DNA from: Strigamia acuminata
Lineage: Eukaryota; Arthropoda; Chilopoda; Geophilomorpha; Linotaeniidae
NCBI GenBank assembly: GCA_949358305.1
Contig: OX442315.1
Location: 20,922,427-20,982,426 of the forward strand
Direction of reading: 5' to 3'
Length of the DNA: 60,000 nucleotides
This document shows, one piece after another, positions 26,501 to 36,300 of the stretch. The position numbers and the translations under genes are program-made. Position 1 is the stretch's first letter; the number at the start of each line of letters is the position of its first letter. The notes beneath the pieces were generated by a model. The model searched no databases. It had not been told where the DNA came from and saw only the letters and a list, made by a program, of their open reading frames with translations.

Positions 26501-27003
26501 CTTTATTTTTCTTCAATTTATTTTTATTATTTTTTATTTTCTAATCCGAAAAAAAAAAAATTTAAAAATATATATATATGTATATATATATATATAAAGG
26601 CTACACACATTTCAACTTCAAATAAAAACAACTAGGGAATCGAATTTGGTGATTTTTTTTAATTTTTAACGAATAAAGGGTGTAAAACGATACCTTTTTT
26701 TGGAAGTCCTCGTCCGAAGCCGTTTCTTGGTTTTCGACTATTTTTAAGCAACCTAAGAGCTGGATTAAGAATTTGACTTGTGGTACCCTCTTCGGCCTCA
26801 ACAGTGACAGATTTCGATGGCCTTTTGGCAATCATCTTAATTCTTTCTACATGCTGTTGGTGGTGGGTAAAGAGTTTGGGAGCAAGCAACTTGCCATTCA
26901 CATGCTGGTCGCCATTAACCATCTCATCGTCGGAGCCGCTCTCGCTGGCATCGTCGACTGCAGCTGCTAACTCGACATTACCGTTGACATATTCCGTTGC
27001 CAT
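23568..27003 (-). CDS. PDCD4: Programmed cell death protein 4 (eIF4A inhibitor, two MA3 domains)
   Basis: PDCD4 binds eIF4A through two MA3 domains and represses cap-dependent translation of structured mRNAs. Exon 1 (26694-27003) starts MATEYVNGNVE and ends GRGLPKK. After a 1.6-kb intron, exon 2 (24990-25099) gives GGAGGKGTWG and DPNYDSDSQ. Exon 3 (24806-24919) carries EYFEHGDTNEVT, the start of MA3-1, and exon 4 (ending at 24734) ends ...LDTPEAPT. FIARCVADD and NMKHGLVRLDNVWGVGGG follow. MA3-2 includes LLKEYLSSGDVSEATRCL and LEVPHFHHELVYEALIM (24000-24120), then TPDQMKRGFERVFNEMPDI. The last exon (from 23568) encodes RGRKRFVSEGDGGRIKENS, retaining the basic kinase site RKRFVS. The vertebrate DSG-type degron cluster near residue 70 is not evident. 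Confidence 0.95.
25100..26693 (-). other. Large first intron of PDCD4
   Basis: A 1.6-kb intron, long for this window. It contains a TA microsatellite at about 26570-26597 and many A/T runs. The plus-strand open frame 25408-25677 has no recognisable domain and is judged chance. A TAAA/AAAT microsatellite lies further on, at 24763-24795, in intron 3. Confidence 0.6.
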
Positions 27004-27888
27004 CACTTATTATTTACACAATATACACTAATAATACGTTGGATTAATTTGTCGTGGCAAGACTTTCGGACAATGTCGCTTCAGAGTGACAACTACTGTG
27101 TGGATACGCTCAACAAGCAACTTCTGTTATTTCTGTTCAGCTCTAGCGTGCGATCTGACGTAATAAACAAACCAACCAAAACAAGACTTCTCGCACAGGC
27201 CCTCATTTTATTATTCTTTCCAGATTGTCGCTTTTTGAGCATTTTTACTAACGAGTTGAGCGTTTTTAGTTTATAATTTATTTTTAAATTTAATAAACGT
27301 GCTGTGTAATAAGTTTTAGCTAGTGATATTCATTAAATCTGTCTTGTTTGGCACGGAAATTAATCTATTGTTTAAAAACGAAGCTTTGTTTGAGGCTACA
27401 ATCGGCTGACTTAATCTGATCTCTGATTGGCTGGTTTCAGCAGCTGGGCTTGTCTCCCCAAACAAGTCATAGTGGCAATAATACAGATATTTACAAATAT
27501 AAGACGACTGATTAGGAAAAAAATAAACAGTCATGATAAATAACAACCAAAAGATAATGGGAAAAAAATAATAAAAAAATAGAAATAATTTCCACTTGTC
27601 CCGTGAATTTATTTCACATTTGAAATTTAATTTCCTCTCAAATACTCCCTTCATTCCGATTTATTCACATCATTTAAATAATTACAAGCTTGGAAATTGA
27701 TACACTTGACTTCTCTGATATATGTAGACGTTGTGTACGTGCTTTTCTGACATGCGCGCCTGAAGGTGTACGTGTCCTCGTCCGGTTTGATCCGATCAGT
27801 GACCTATATCTGTCCTCTGCCTATAGATGGCAATGGGTTCGGCTTCAGGAAAGGGAAGAGTGGGGAGGAACACTTCACTGCTGTCAAC
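27004..27888. promoter_or_regulatory. Divergent intergenic region PDCD4 / HMG20-like
   Basis: Holds the promoters and 5' UTRs of both genes. The minus-strand open frame 27316-27654 (112 aa) has a hydrophobic stretch but no recognisable family or splice context, and it is not called as a gene. Confidence 0.45.
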
Positions 27889-29697
27889 ATGGAGCCCAAT
27901 AATTCCGAATTTATAGACACAACAATCATACTTAATGGGACAACATATTCCTTTTCCCCGTCCTTGGAAATAAATGCAGGAAAATCAATTGATGTGCAGC
28001 AGTTAAAATTTGATCGATTGACGAATGCAGATTTAATTTCCGAAAATGGGATTATATTAGAAGCGAACGATCGAGGGTGAGACAAGCTGCTAACAGTTTT
28101 GAAATAAAATCAAAATGATTTAAAATAATTTAAAAATTAGTATAGGTATTTCTACGTTCCTATGAAAGACAACACGCAGCTTGTGAGCAATAGTAATCTG
28201 CTGACAGCCGATGGTATGAATAAAATGTTGAAAATGTTGTCAATAGATTTCACAAATTAAAAGTTTGAAATTACCCAGTGTAGATATTACACTCAATGAG
28301 GCGGAACACGAAACTGTGTGCCAGGAAGAGTCGTCTTCGTTCAATCTGAATCTTGAAGCGCCGCAAGAACAACCCACATCAGTCACTGTGAGTTTAACGA
28401 CTCTGAGGTGCAAAGGAGCAAATCCGTCATTATAATTACAGTTTTATTGCATCTCTTTAGAAAAGAAAAGGTGGTTGGCCCAAAGGCAAAAAACGAAAGA
28501 AACAAGTGGAGGCGAGCAAAGCACCAAAAGCACCTACAACGGGGTAAATTTCACGCCTGATTTAAGTACAAACCAGTTGTGAAAAAGTCTGTTTTTATCA
28601 TTTTAGGTACGTGCGATTTCTCAATGAACGGCGGCAAATATATAAAGAGTTGCATCCCGAGTTGCCATTTGCGGAAGTAACACGGATTTTTGGTAGTGAA
28701 TGGTCTAATATGCCTTCAGAAGAAAAAAAGGTTGTTTTTTTGAAGTTGTCAAGTGAATTTCGTATTTATTAAAAATGGAATTTACATTTTAGAAGTATTT
28801 GGACGAAGCTGAAGCGGATAAAAAGAGGTACAGGGACGAACTGAAGGCATATTTACAGTCTGACGAATATCAGATTCAGTTAAAACGAAAGAAATTAAAT
28901 AATATTTGCAGTAAGTTGTTTATTATTACTGATTTTTATTGATTTTTGTTAATTTTTTTATGTTATTAGAAATAAATTCCGAACTTCCAGAAGAAATAAA
29001 CATAAATGCATTGGATATTGATGTAACTTTGTAATTAATCTGGATTTATTGAAAGTTACATTTATCTACATTTAGGACGAAGATTGTGATGAACTTTATT
29101 GCAAAGTTTGCGATCAATTTTTCAACTCATTGCATAATAAACGCGAGCATCTTTATGGAAAACATCATTTACAGATGGTTACAGGCAAGTTTTGTACAGT
29201 TTTTCATAAAAATTGAAGTTTATAATTTAATTTTTTCCTTTCAGGAGATGGTGAAAAGAACACATTAAGTAGTCACGAGTCGGAGGACGTTTTAGGCGTA
29301 GAAACCGATCTCCAGCCAAACCCGTTTACTCATCAATTAAAAGACCCAGAAACGTTAACGCCACCGAGCGAACCGGTCAATGTTCCACGCGTAATCGACA
29401 ATCTACTAACGGCAACATTCGAAAGAGAAAATGAAATCCATTCCTTAAAAACTAACTTGGAACGTCTTCGTCAAACTAATGATAATTTCAACCAACAGTT
29501 GATATCAATGCGGGTAATTTAAATTTTAAACCGAGCGTTGAAACAATTGATTAGAGTGATCTAAACTTTTATTTCAGGAACTTCAAAAGACAATGGAACT
29601 CGAGTTGATGCAATTGAAGATTGCTTTTGTTAAGTGGAATGAACAACTAGAAAGTTTAAAAATGATTCCAACTTTATTTCATGTCATCAACTTCTGA
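27889..29697 (+). CDS. HMG20A/B-like HMG-box protein with added C2H2 finger
   Basis: HMG20A/B act with the LSD1-CoREST complex in gene repression and neuronal differentiation. Exons include 27889-28076, 28146-28213, 28284-28387, 28461-28543, 28607-28730, 28793-28910, 28970-29022, 29076-29184, 29245-29513 and 29578-29697. A basic linker (GGWPKGKKRKK) precedes one HMG box, APTTGYVRFLNERRQIYKEL, EVTRIFGSEWSNMPSEEKKK and YLDEAEADKKRYRDELKAYL, closely HMG20-like. After it comes a C-x2-C finger, YCKVCDQFFNSLHNKREHLYGKHH, not present in vertebrate HMG20 as I know it. Next is a coiled coil (FERENEIHSLKTNLERLR) as in HMG20. The intron after 29184 has a GC donor (ACAG|gcaagt). I use the ATG at 27889. 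An in-frame one at 27766 is possible. Confidence 0.85.
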
Positions 29698-29768
29698 TAA
29701 GAGTTTTATTTGTACATTGAAATATTTTTTTTATTTATAAAAAATGACAATAAAATGTTGATAAACAA

Positions 29769-30577
29769 TCACGTAGCTGTGTGTTTATTTGCTTGTCTGA
29801 GTGAAGAATTTTTCCCTTCTCTGTTTCGAGCGATTTCAATAGCGTAAAACTGTATCCTCGGAACTATTAACAAAAAAATATTAACACTGACATTTGGAAG
29901 TAATAAATAAACAATCATCAGTTACCTAATATGCTGTTCTCTTCGGAATAATCTAATTCAGGATTTAATCGTAAGAGTGTGGCAAAGTTGAAGTCTTCAA
30001 TGTGTTGAAAATTATTACAAAATGGTCTCCACATCTATAAATCAACACATTTTTAGCTTTATTTTGATCTGTTTTGATATTAATGTGTATACTTCTTTAG
30101 CTTCTGTGTTTTTCAAAGCTGCCTCCGTTAATAATCCAACCTCAATATCCGGGAATACTTTTCTAAATTCTTCATATATTTTATCGTCGTGTGGAGTTAG
30201 TTTTAAATGCTGAACATCAATAGAGCACAACAACTGTAATTTAATCCAGATTAGTATAATGTTTGTTTGCTTAGCGATCGTTAAACATACATTAAAGTAG
30301 ATTTCCGCATGTTTGTAAGCTTTCATCGCCCATAATGCTTCGATACCGGCCTGAAAAATAATTAAGAAAATGTCCAGCAAATATGTCTTGACAACAAAAA
30401 TAAAAATAACTAATTTTTCTTACGTCGTTTCCAAATTCTTCAGCTGGTTTGGAAAATATGTCTGTCTGAATAGAGTTAATGGTGTCATTCTGGAAATGAA
30501 ACAATTTGATTTATATTTTTACTGATTAACTGATCACATTCAAGTTAGTCGATACATACACCAAAAAATTCAGCCAT
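29769..30577 (-). CDS. PBDC1: PBDC1 family protein (polysaccharide biosynthesis domain-containing 1)
   Basis: A conserved small protein, reported in yeast and human work as a chaperone-like partner for translation factors; its role is not firmly settled. Six minus-strand exons: 30560-30577 (MAEFFG), 30424-30489, 30291-30350, 30093-30233, 29926-30034 and 29769-29863. Family signatures are PAEEFGND, the exon AGIEALWAMKAYKHAEIYFN, LLCSIDVQHLKLTPHDDKIY, EEFRKVFPDI, MWRPFCNNF, IEDFNFATLLRLNPELDYSE and VPRIQFYAIEIARNREG. The product ends soon after the last block, without the long acidic repeat tail of human PBDC1. Its stop lies only 71 bp from that of the HMG20-like gene. Confidence 0.93.
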
Positions 30578-32406
30578 GTTGCACTCAACGGAAGTGATTG
30601 TCCGCTTCACGTAAAATCCTGGTTAGATCAAGTTGTCGTCCGTGGTTACATTCACAGCTTCTCGTCCCATCTCGTGATCGCGAGAGCGCCAGACATAAGT
30701 GATCCGTCTGACTGTGATTTTGACAGGAAAAATAAAACAGATTAGGGTCAGGTTTCCGCTTCAGACGGTTTTAGTTCGACAAGCTCGATTCCAATGCCTT
30801 TGATCGTAACATCCATTTCGAATTCGATTTGGTCTCTTTTTTTATTTTATTAGTCGATTGCATGGGTATGGTGGTCTCGCGGTCGCGAGACGTGACGAGA
30901 TTCTGTAAATGTAAAGGTTGAAAATGCTGCCCTCTATCTGACACCAAAACAAATTTATTCAATTTCAAATTCAAAACAGATGTATTTAACCAGATTTTAA
31001 TTTGTAAGAGCTTTTAGTATTTTTTGAAGCGAGTTTTATTTTAAATTTGGCGGGTTTTACTGTCTTTAGAGTTTACAGCACCTAAAGCAGGTTTCACAGA
31101 ACATGCCATCAGTATAACCTATAGGTCCAAGTTTTTCAATACTGGGTTCTAGCTGCTGCATAACTTGTGAATCTTATGCAACTCAGTACAGTTTAGCATC
31201 ATTCAAGCTGTTGCTGATTATTACTATTGATTATCTTATCACTGTATTAGTTCGGATTTTTTTACACCGATTAGGAAATGCTCTTCAACTTTTCAATTGA
31301 AAATTGTACTTTATCTTTGACGGTTTCAATGTTACCAATTGAAATACTGTGAAGATGAGATGACCTTCAAGATCAAATTCATGACTGCCTGAATGAATAG
31401 ATAGCCTAACCTCGACATCCTATTCGGTCCGGTCGCATCAATAAAATTGGTGTATATTTCAGTCCTTTCAAACATTTATTTCAAGAGGCCCGCTCTTGAA
31501 TCACCCTGAACAGGTCTAACCTAGGTCCAAAAAAATTACCTGATGACCATTACAATTATCAGCAATTACAATTTTTTATTACAATGTTGACGTTCCATTT
31601 CTGATTCCTTGTTGTCTCTCCACAAGCCCAAGCTTAAATTACTCCAGCCAACAACCTGCATTAGCCTATCCCCAAACAGCAAAAAATAAAGATTTTTTTC
31701 TTTCCAGACCCCAAAACAAGTCTGGGGATGAATAAAGGCACTACAGAGTGAGTGACATACCACTCCTTTTGTAAGTTTTACACTTACATCAGCTAACCAA
31801 TATAGTAAACCACACAGAACACAAACCAAACGCACAAAGAAAAATAAACAAACAATACTTCATCATATTCTCTGCCCTCATTAAACAAAAACACTAAAAA
31901 TAGAAACAACACCGCCAACATCAACAACCTGCACTTGTCTACCCCCAAACAGCAAAATATAAAGATTTTTCTTTCTCCCCAGACCCCAAAACAAGTCTGG
32001 GGATAAATAAGGCAAAGGTCTTTTCAAAGCAAATTTGACATACATGATAGAAGTCCAATTGGAAGTTACATTATTTTCCATTTCTGTATAATTTACAGTA
32101 GCACAACGTAGAAGCAAGAGACAGTCATTAATCGAGAAAAAAAATGTTGCTGTATTGCTATACTACCGGCAGAAAATATTACATGAAGCAGAAAATCACT
32201 TATGCTAAATACAAAATGGCAGAAAATTTTGGGCGTACATATCAGTTAATCAGTTAAAATATAATTCAAGTTGCTTTATTTCCTTAAAAAAGATGCTCTT
32301 ACATGTAGACATAATTCCATACCCAGTCGTAGAACGTTTATACATCTGACAAAATGAAAAGAGGATGGACGAAAAGAGAATGACGATCCATTATTTCTGA
32401 TCTCTT
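30578..32406. other. 1.8-kb intergenic region upstream of PBDC1 with palindromes and a direct repeat
   Basis: Next to PBDC1 the DNA has two near-palindromes rich in TCTCGCG (30671-30684 and 30874-30891). Further on is a directly repeated segment (31649-31740 and 31922-32014). The rest is AT-rich with no recognisable gene. The minus-strand frames at 31566-31835 and 31881-32117 arise from the repeat and show no domain. Confidence 0.55.
31649..32014. repeat. Two diverged direct repeats of about 92 bp, 273 bp apart
   Basis: Copies at 31649-31740 and 31922-32014 share caacaacctgca, ccccaaacagcaaaa, ataaagattttt and agaccccaaaacaagtctgg in the same order. Each copy contains the small hairpin CAGAC...GTCTG. 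The nature of the unit is unknown. It may be part of a dispersed element. Confidence 0.8.
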
Positions 32407-33089
32407 TTATTCGAATGACTTTATCTCATTTACACATTCATCATACAACTTTTCAAATTCCTTGTTTTGTGGCACCAATACCATCAAACATGGTCGTTTT
32501 ACTCCCATTGCCGTACCAATGTCCTGAAATGTTAGAAAAGAAAATAATAATTATTAATAAAATTACCGGTGATTATTAAAAAATAATATATCACTTGTTT
32601 TGAAGGTGTAAATATGTAAGGGATGTCCTTTTCTTCACAAACTATCGGTAAATGACACATTATGTCGATGGGTGTGACATCTCCAGCAAATATAACGAGT
32701 CTGCAAGTATTTAACGATGTAATAAATATTTGTTTATAAATTTGACAATTGTTTTGAATGCCATACCCAGTTTCACCTTTCCTTAATCTCATTTGAACGC
32801 CTTTGACACCGTACCGCAAAACCTTCAGCGATGAAGCTAAAATTTAATAAAAGTAAACAAATTAATTGACCGCGTGACAAACCACAACAAAACCAATTAC
32901 TGTACCTTTTTTAATAAGTTTGTATAGTTTTTTAGAAAGCTTTTTCGTGGCGATTGGTTTAGCAATCGCACAAATTCCTTCCAGTTTTTTCTCATAACTT
33001 AATTCCGGTTCCACTACTTCGGAATTGTTCAAATTACTTTCGTCTTCCTTGCTTGCCTCCGCATCCGCGTGCTTGGACTTCTTCCCCAT
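32407..33089 (-). CDS. NHP2: H/ACA ribonucleoprotein subunit NHP2
   Basis: NHP2 is an L7Ae-family core protein of H/ACA snoRNPs, which carry out pseudouridylation, rRNA processing and (in vertebrates) telomerase assembly. Four minus-strand exons: 32906-33089, 32767-32836, 32595-32700 and 32407-32523. The protein starts [18 protein letters not shown] and has [79 protein letters not shown] and [10 protein letters not shown] in family order. About 158 residues, equal to animal NHP2. It diverges from PUF60 with 224 bp between starts. Confidence 0.96.
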
Positions 33090-33313
33090 TTTGTTTTTGA
33101 AACTAATCAAGCGCAATGCATTCTGGGCACCTATAAATACATTTTTTAATTTTTATTTTTTGATTAAAACTATAAATAAACAGAATTCTGTCGAACATTT
33201 TTTAAATAATTGCGCATTATTTTATTGTTCGTGTAAATTATTTTGTTTAGAATTTTAATTTCCCCATTGCGACGCCTGCGCCTGACAGATCGATCGGAAT
33301 CAACTTGACAGCC
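33090..33313. promoter_or_regulatory. Compact divergent promoter NHP2 / PUF60
   Basis: 224 bp between the two start codons must hold both promoters and 5' UTRs. The half next to PUF60 (33265-33310) is relatively GC-rich. No TATA box is evident. Confidence 0.55.
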
Positions 33314-36300
33314 ATGGTTAGCATCGATGCTGCGATGATGCAAAACGGAGACATTTTCAAGGTAAAATTAATTTCCCCAGCAGTCTCTTTCCACAAATAC
33401 AAAAAAGCGCTTCAAATACCACATGCTAAATCCCTTTCAAAGCCCGAAATGCGAATGAAAAGTGTTTTTTCGGCCAAACGTTAAAATAAGAACAAAGCAA
33501 TATGGCGGCGATGCCGAAAGGACCGTGTAAGCCATTTGCGGCAATCATATATGACTCAAGCTAAACTAATCTTATTTTATCCACGTACATGATCAATTTC
33601 CAAATTTAACTCGACACAACTTGGCATAAAAATCCATATGACACCCAAACAAATAAAAAAAAGTGACAAAAATAGCAAAATTTCAATTTATTTACCCAGA
33701 AAACTATAAAATAAACTCAAGATTTTTTTTTCTCCTCAGGATGGCGATTCGTCGATTGGCGAAGTATCACCGGCGAAAAAGATAAAAATGGAAGGTAGGT
33801 GTTAGGCTAGAAAGGCCGTTTATTTTATTCATTTTTTCGAACGTTTCCAAAGTGAGTTGCTATTGCAGAACAGGACGAATCAAAGATGTTCATTGATTGC
33901 AGTAGGGTCTTTGAAACCTGTGGTAGGTTTAGTGATACGCCCAATTTCTAGGCTCAATCCTACAGTAATAGGATATTATAGGCCTGCTTAATATTTGTTT
34001 ATTTATTTATTTATTTCTTTGATATTACGGTATGTACAAAATAGCAGGTGAAATTTAAAGACTAACAAAATACAACTAGTTAGACGTATTTGTACTTTGG
34101 GGGTTGGTTATTGTGTGGAGATAATTTCCTTTTCCCTTGGCAAAAGTTTATTATGGTTGACTTATTTTTCTTCCTTTTTTTTTTCTTTTTTTGTGTCAGT
34201 TTTGCAGGTTGTTGATCAAGGTGGCCAAGTTGATCTGGGGTGGAAGCAAAATGACCACACCGCATGGCACACGAGACATGCAGCTGTTCAATTTATTTAC
34301 CAAAAAATGCTTTGAATGATATTCGATCATGTACAATTGATTGACTGCGCTTTTTAATTCTATGAAACACAGTAAATATTAAATTATTGGTAAAAGGCTA
34401 ATCTGCCTGATACAAAACGTGACCGCATTGGTTCTATTCTTCAATTTTTTTTTAGTTTTTTTTTTTCTTTTTTGTTTTTTTATTGCAGATTAAACGCTTT
34501 TAATGAGGTGAAGCCTGGGTTGATGCTTTCTGCAGGCAGAGATGTCAACAAATTAATATTTTACTGTGTGCAGTTGTTTGTTAATGAAAAATGATAGTGT
34601 GTATGAAAAAGTATGTCGTTTTAGAAACATTTTTTTCAATAAAGATGTGGAATTGATTTGCTCTATAGAAATTCTCAATTGTTTGTTTAATACACAAATA
34701 AATTTAGTTAGTGATTTAATTTTTTTAGTAATAAAATTCGATTGACAAATTGGTTTCAGAAGATTGCTTTTGAGTAGGAATTTATTATTTTTTTGGATCA
34801 AAATTTTGATTTTTTTTATTACTTATTTAAATTTTCACTGGAATTGCAAGAACAAAAGGCAATAAAGATGAATAAGTTGTAGTCTTATTTATTTGAACAA
34901 TTTGGACGATAATAAAGGCACTTAATACCAAAATTAAAAATTTAATTTAGAAAAAAAAAATATAAATCGCAAAATTAATGGAAAAATTTACAATAAAATT
35001 AATTTTTTTTATCAAATGGCGGGTGGGAGGTTAGAAATTGAAGCATTTTCTGATTACCAATACCGAGTATATTAATTCCACATTTGGCACTTGAATAAAG
35101 CGTTGTGAGGCACTTTATCCATGCTAGCTTACAATCCCACTTTGTTTTAACTTTTTTTTATTATTATTTTGTTTTTAAAATTTAAAAAAAAAAAATTTAA
35201 GTACCCAATTATATACGGGAATCCAAATTGATTATTAATAATTTTTAGTACTGGAAAAGGCATAAAAAATTTAACTAAAAAAAAAAAACGTGTAGATGGA
35301 TTCCCAATAGCAAAAAAAAAAAGAAAAATACTATGCCTTGTCTTTAATTTTGATTTGTCTGTTCTTTTTTCTCTTTTTCTGTGTATTTTATGCCATGTAG
35401 TTGAAAGAAAAGGGTACTACCACACTCGTGTGCTCACCGGCCCCATCCCCTTAAGCTAGGGCCAGCAGTCTCACACATAATCATGACTGGCTTGCCAGCG
35501 GTAAACGTCTCCTTCAAACAAGAATTCAGTTGCCTTACGATTTTAATATTAAACATTGGATCCTTTGCACAAAACTTAAATGCACATTTTGTTTTTTGTT
35601 AATTTTTGTTTTTCTCTTTAACTTAAAACTGTCGACGAAATTGAGTCATCACGGCAACAAATTTTATAATTTCCTTGTTTATTTATTATTTTTTTTTGTT
35701 AATTTTGTGGGGTGGGTTTTAAAAACGTGCAGAGGGTCCGTTTTGTGATTAGTTTCTCATTTCACCTCGTGAACCTGTTGGTGGAAAAAAAGAAAAAAAA
35801 AATTATTTTTTTCGTTTGCTTTATAAAGAAATGAAAAAATCTTTATTAGCACCACTGCAACAGTGTCGAAAGAGAGTGAGACGATGAAAATGTCTATGCG
35901 ATTCCTGCTTCATGACTTAGAATTTTTGTGTTCGTATTACGGGGAAGTAATGAAGATATTTTTGTTTGCATGAAATGGAAATGGTCATAGAAGCAGTATT
36001 CTGCATAGAAGTTAGGCGTATCAAATATGACTGACATTTCTCGTTTTTACAATAGACGAGTCTCCGAGAAGTCATTCGCCTATGCCCGAGATGGAGCAGA
36101 CTGGACCCGTTGTGGCTGGTCCTGGTGCCAAAAAAGACGCTCTGCCCCTCGTCGGCATCGGCCTACCAAAGTTGACTTCTGAGCAGCAGGACATGGTAAC
36201 GAAAGCCAAGAAATACGCCATGGAACAAAGCATCAAAATGGTTCTGATGAAGCAAACGATTGCTCATCAACAACAGGTTTGTTTGATCGTAATAATTATA

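Noticed and set aside
27316-27654. 112-aa minus-strand open frame between PDCD4 and the HMG20-like gene
   Set aside because: Homopolymer-rich with no recognisable domain or splice context; lies in a shared promoter region.
31566-32117. Two similar minus-strand frames that look like a small gene family
   Set aside because: The similarity is explained by the underlying direct DNA repeat; neither has a domain or a conserved start.
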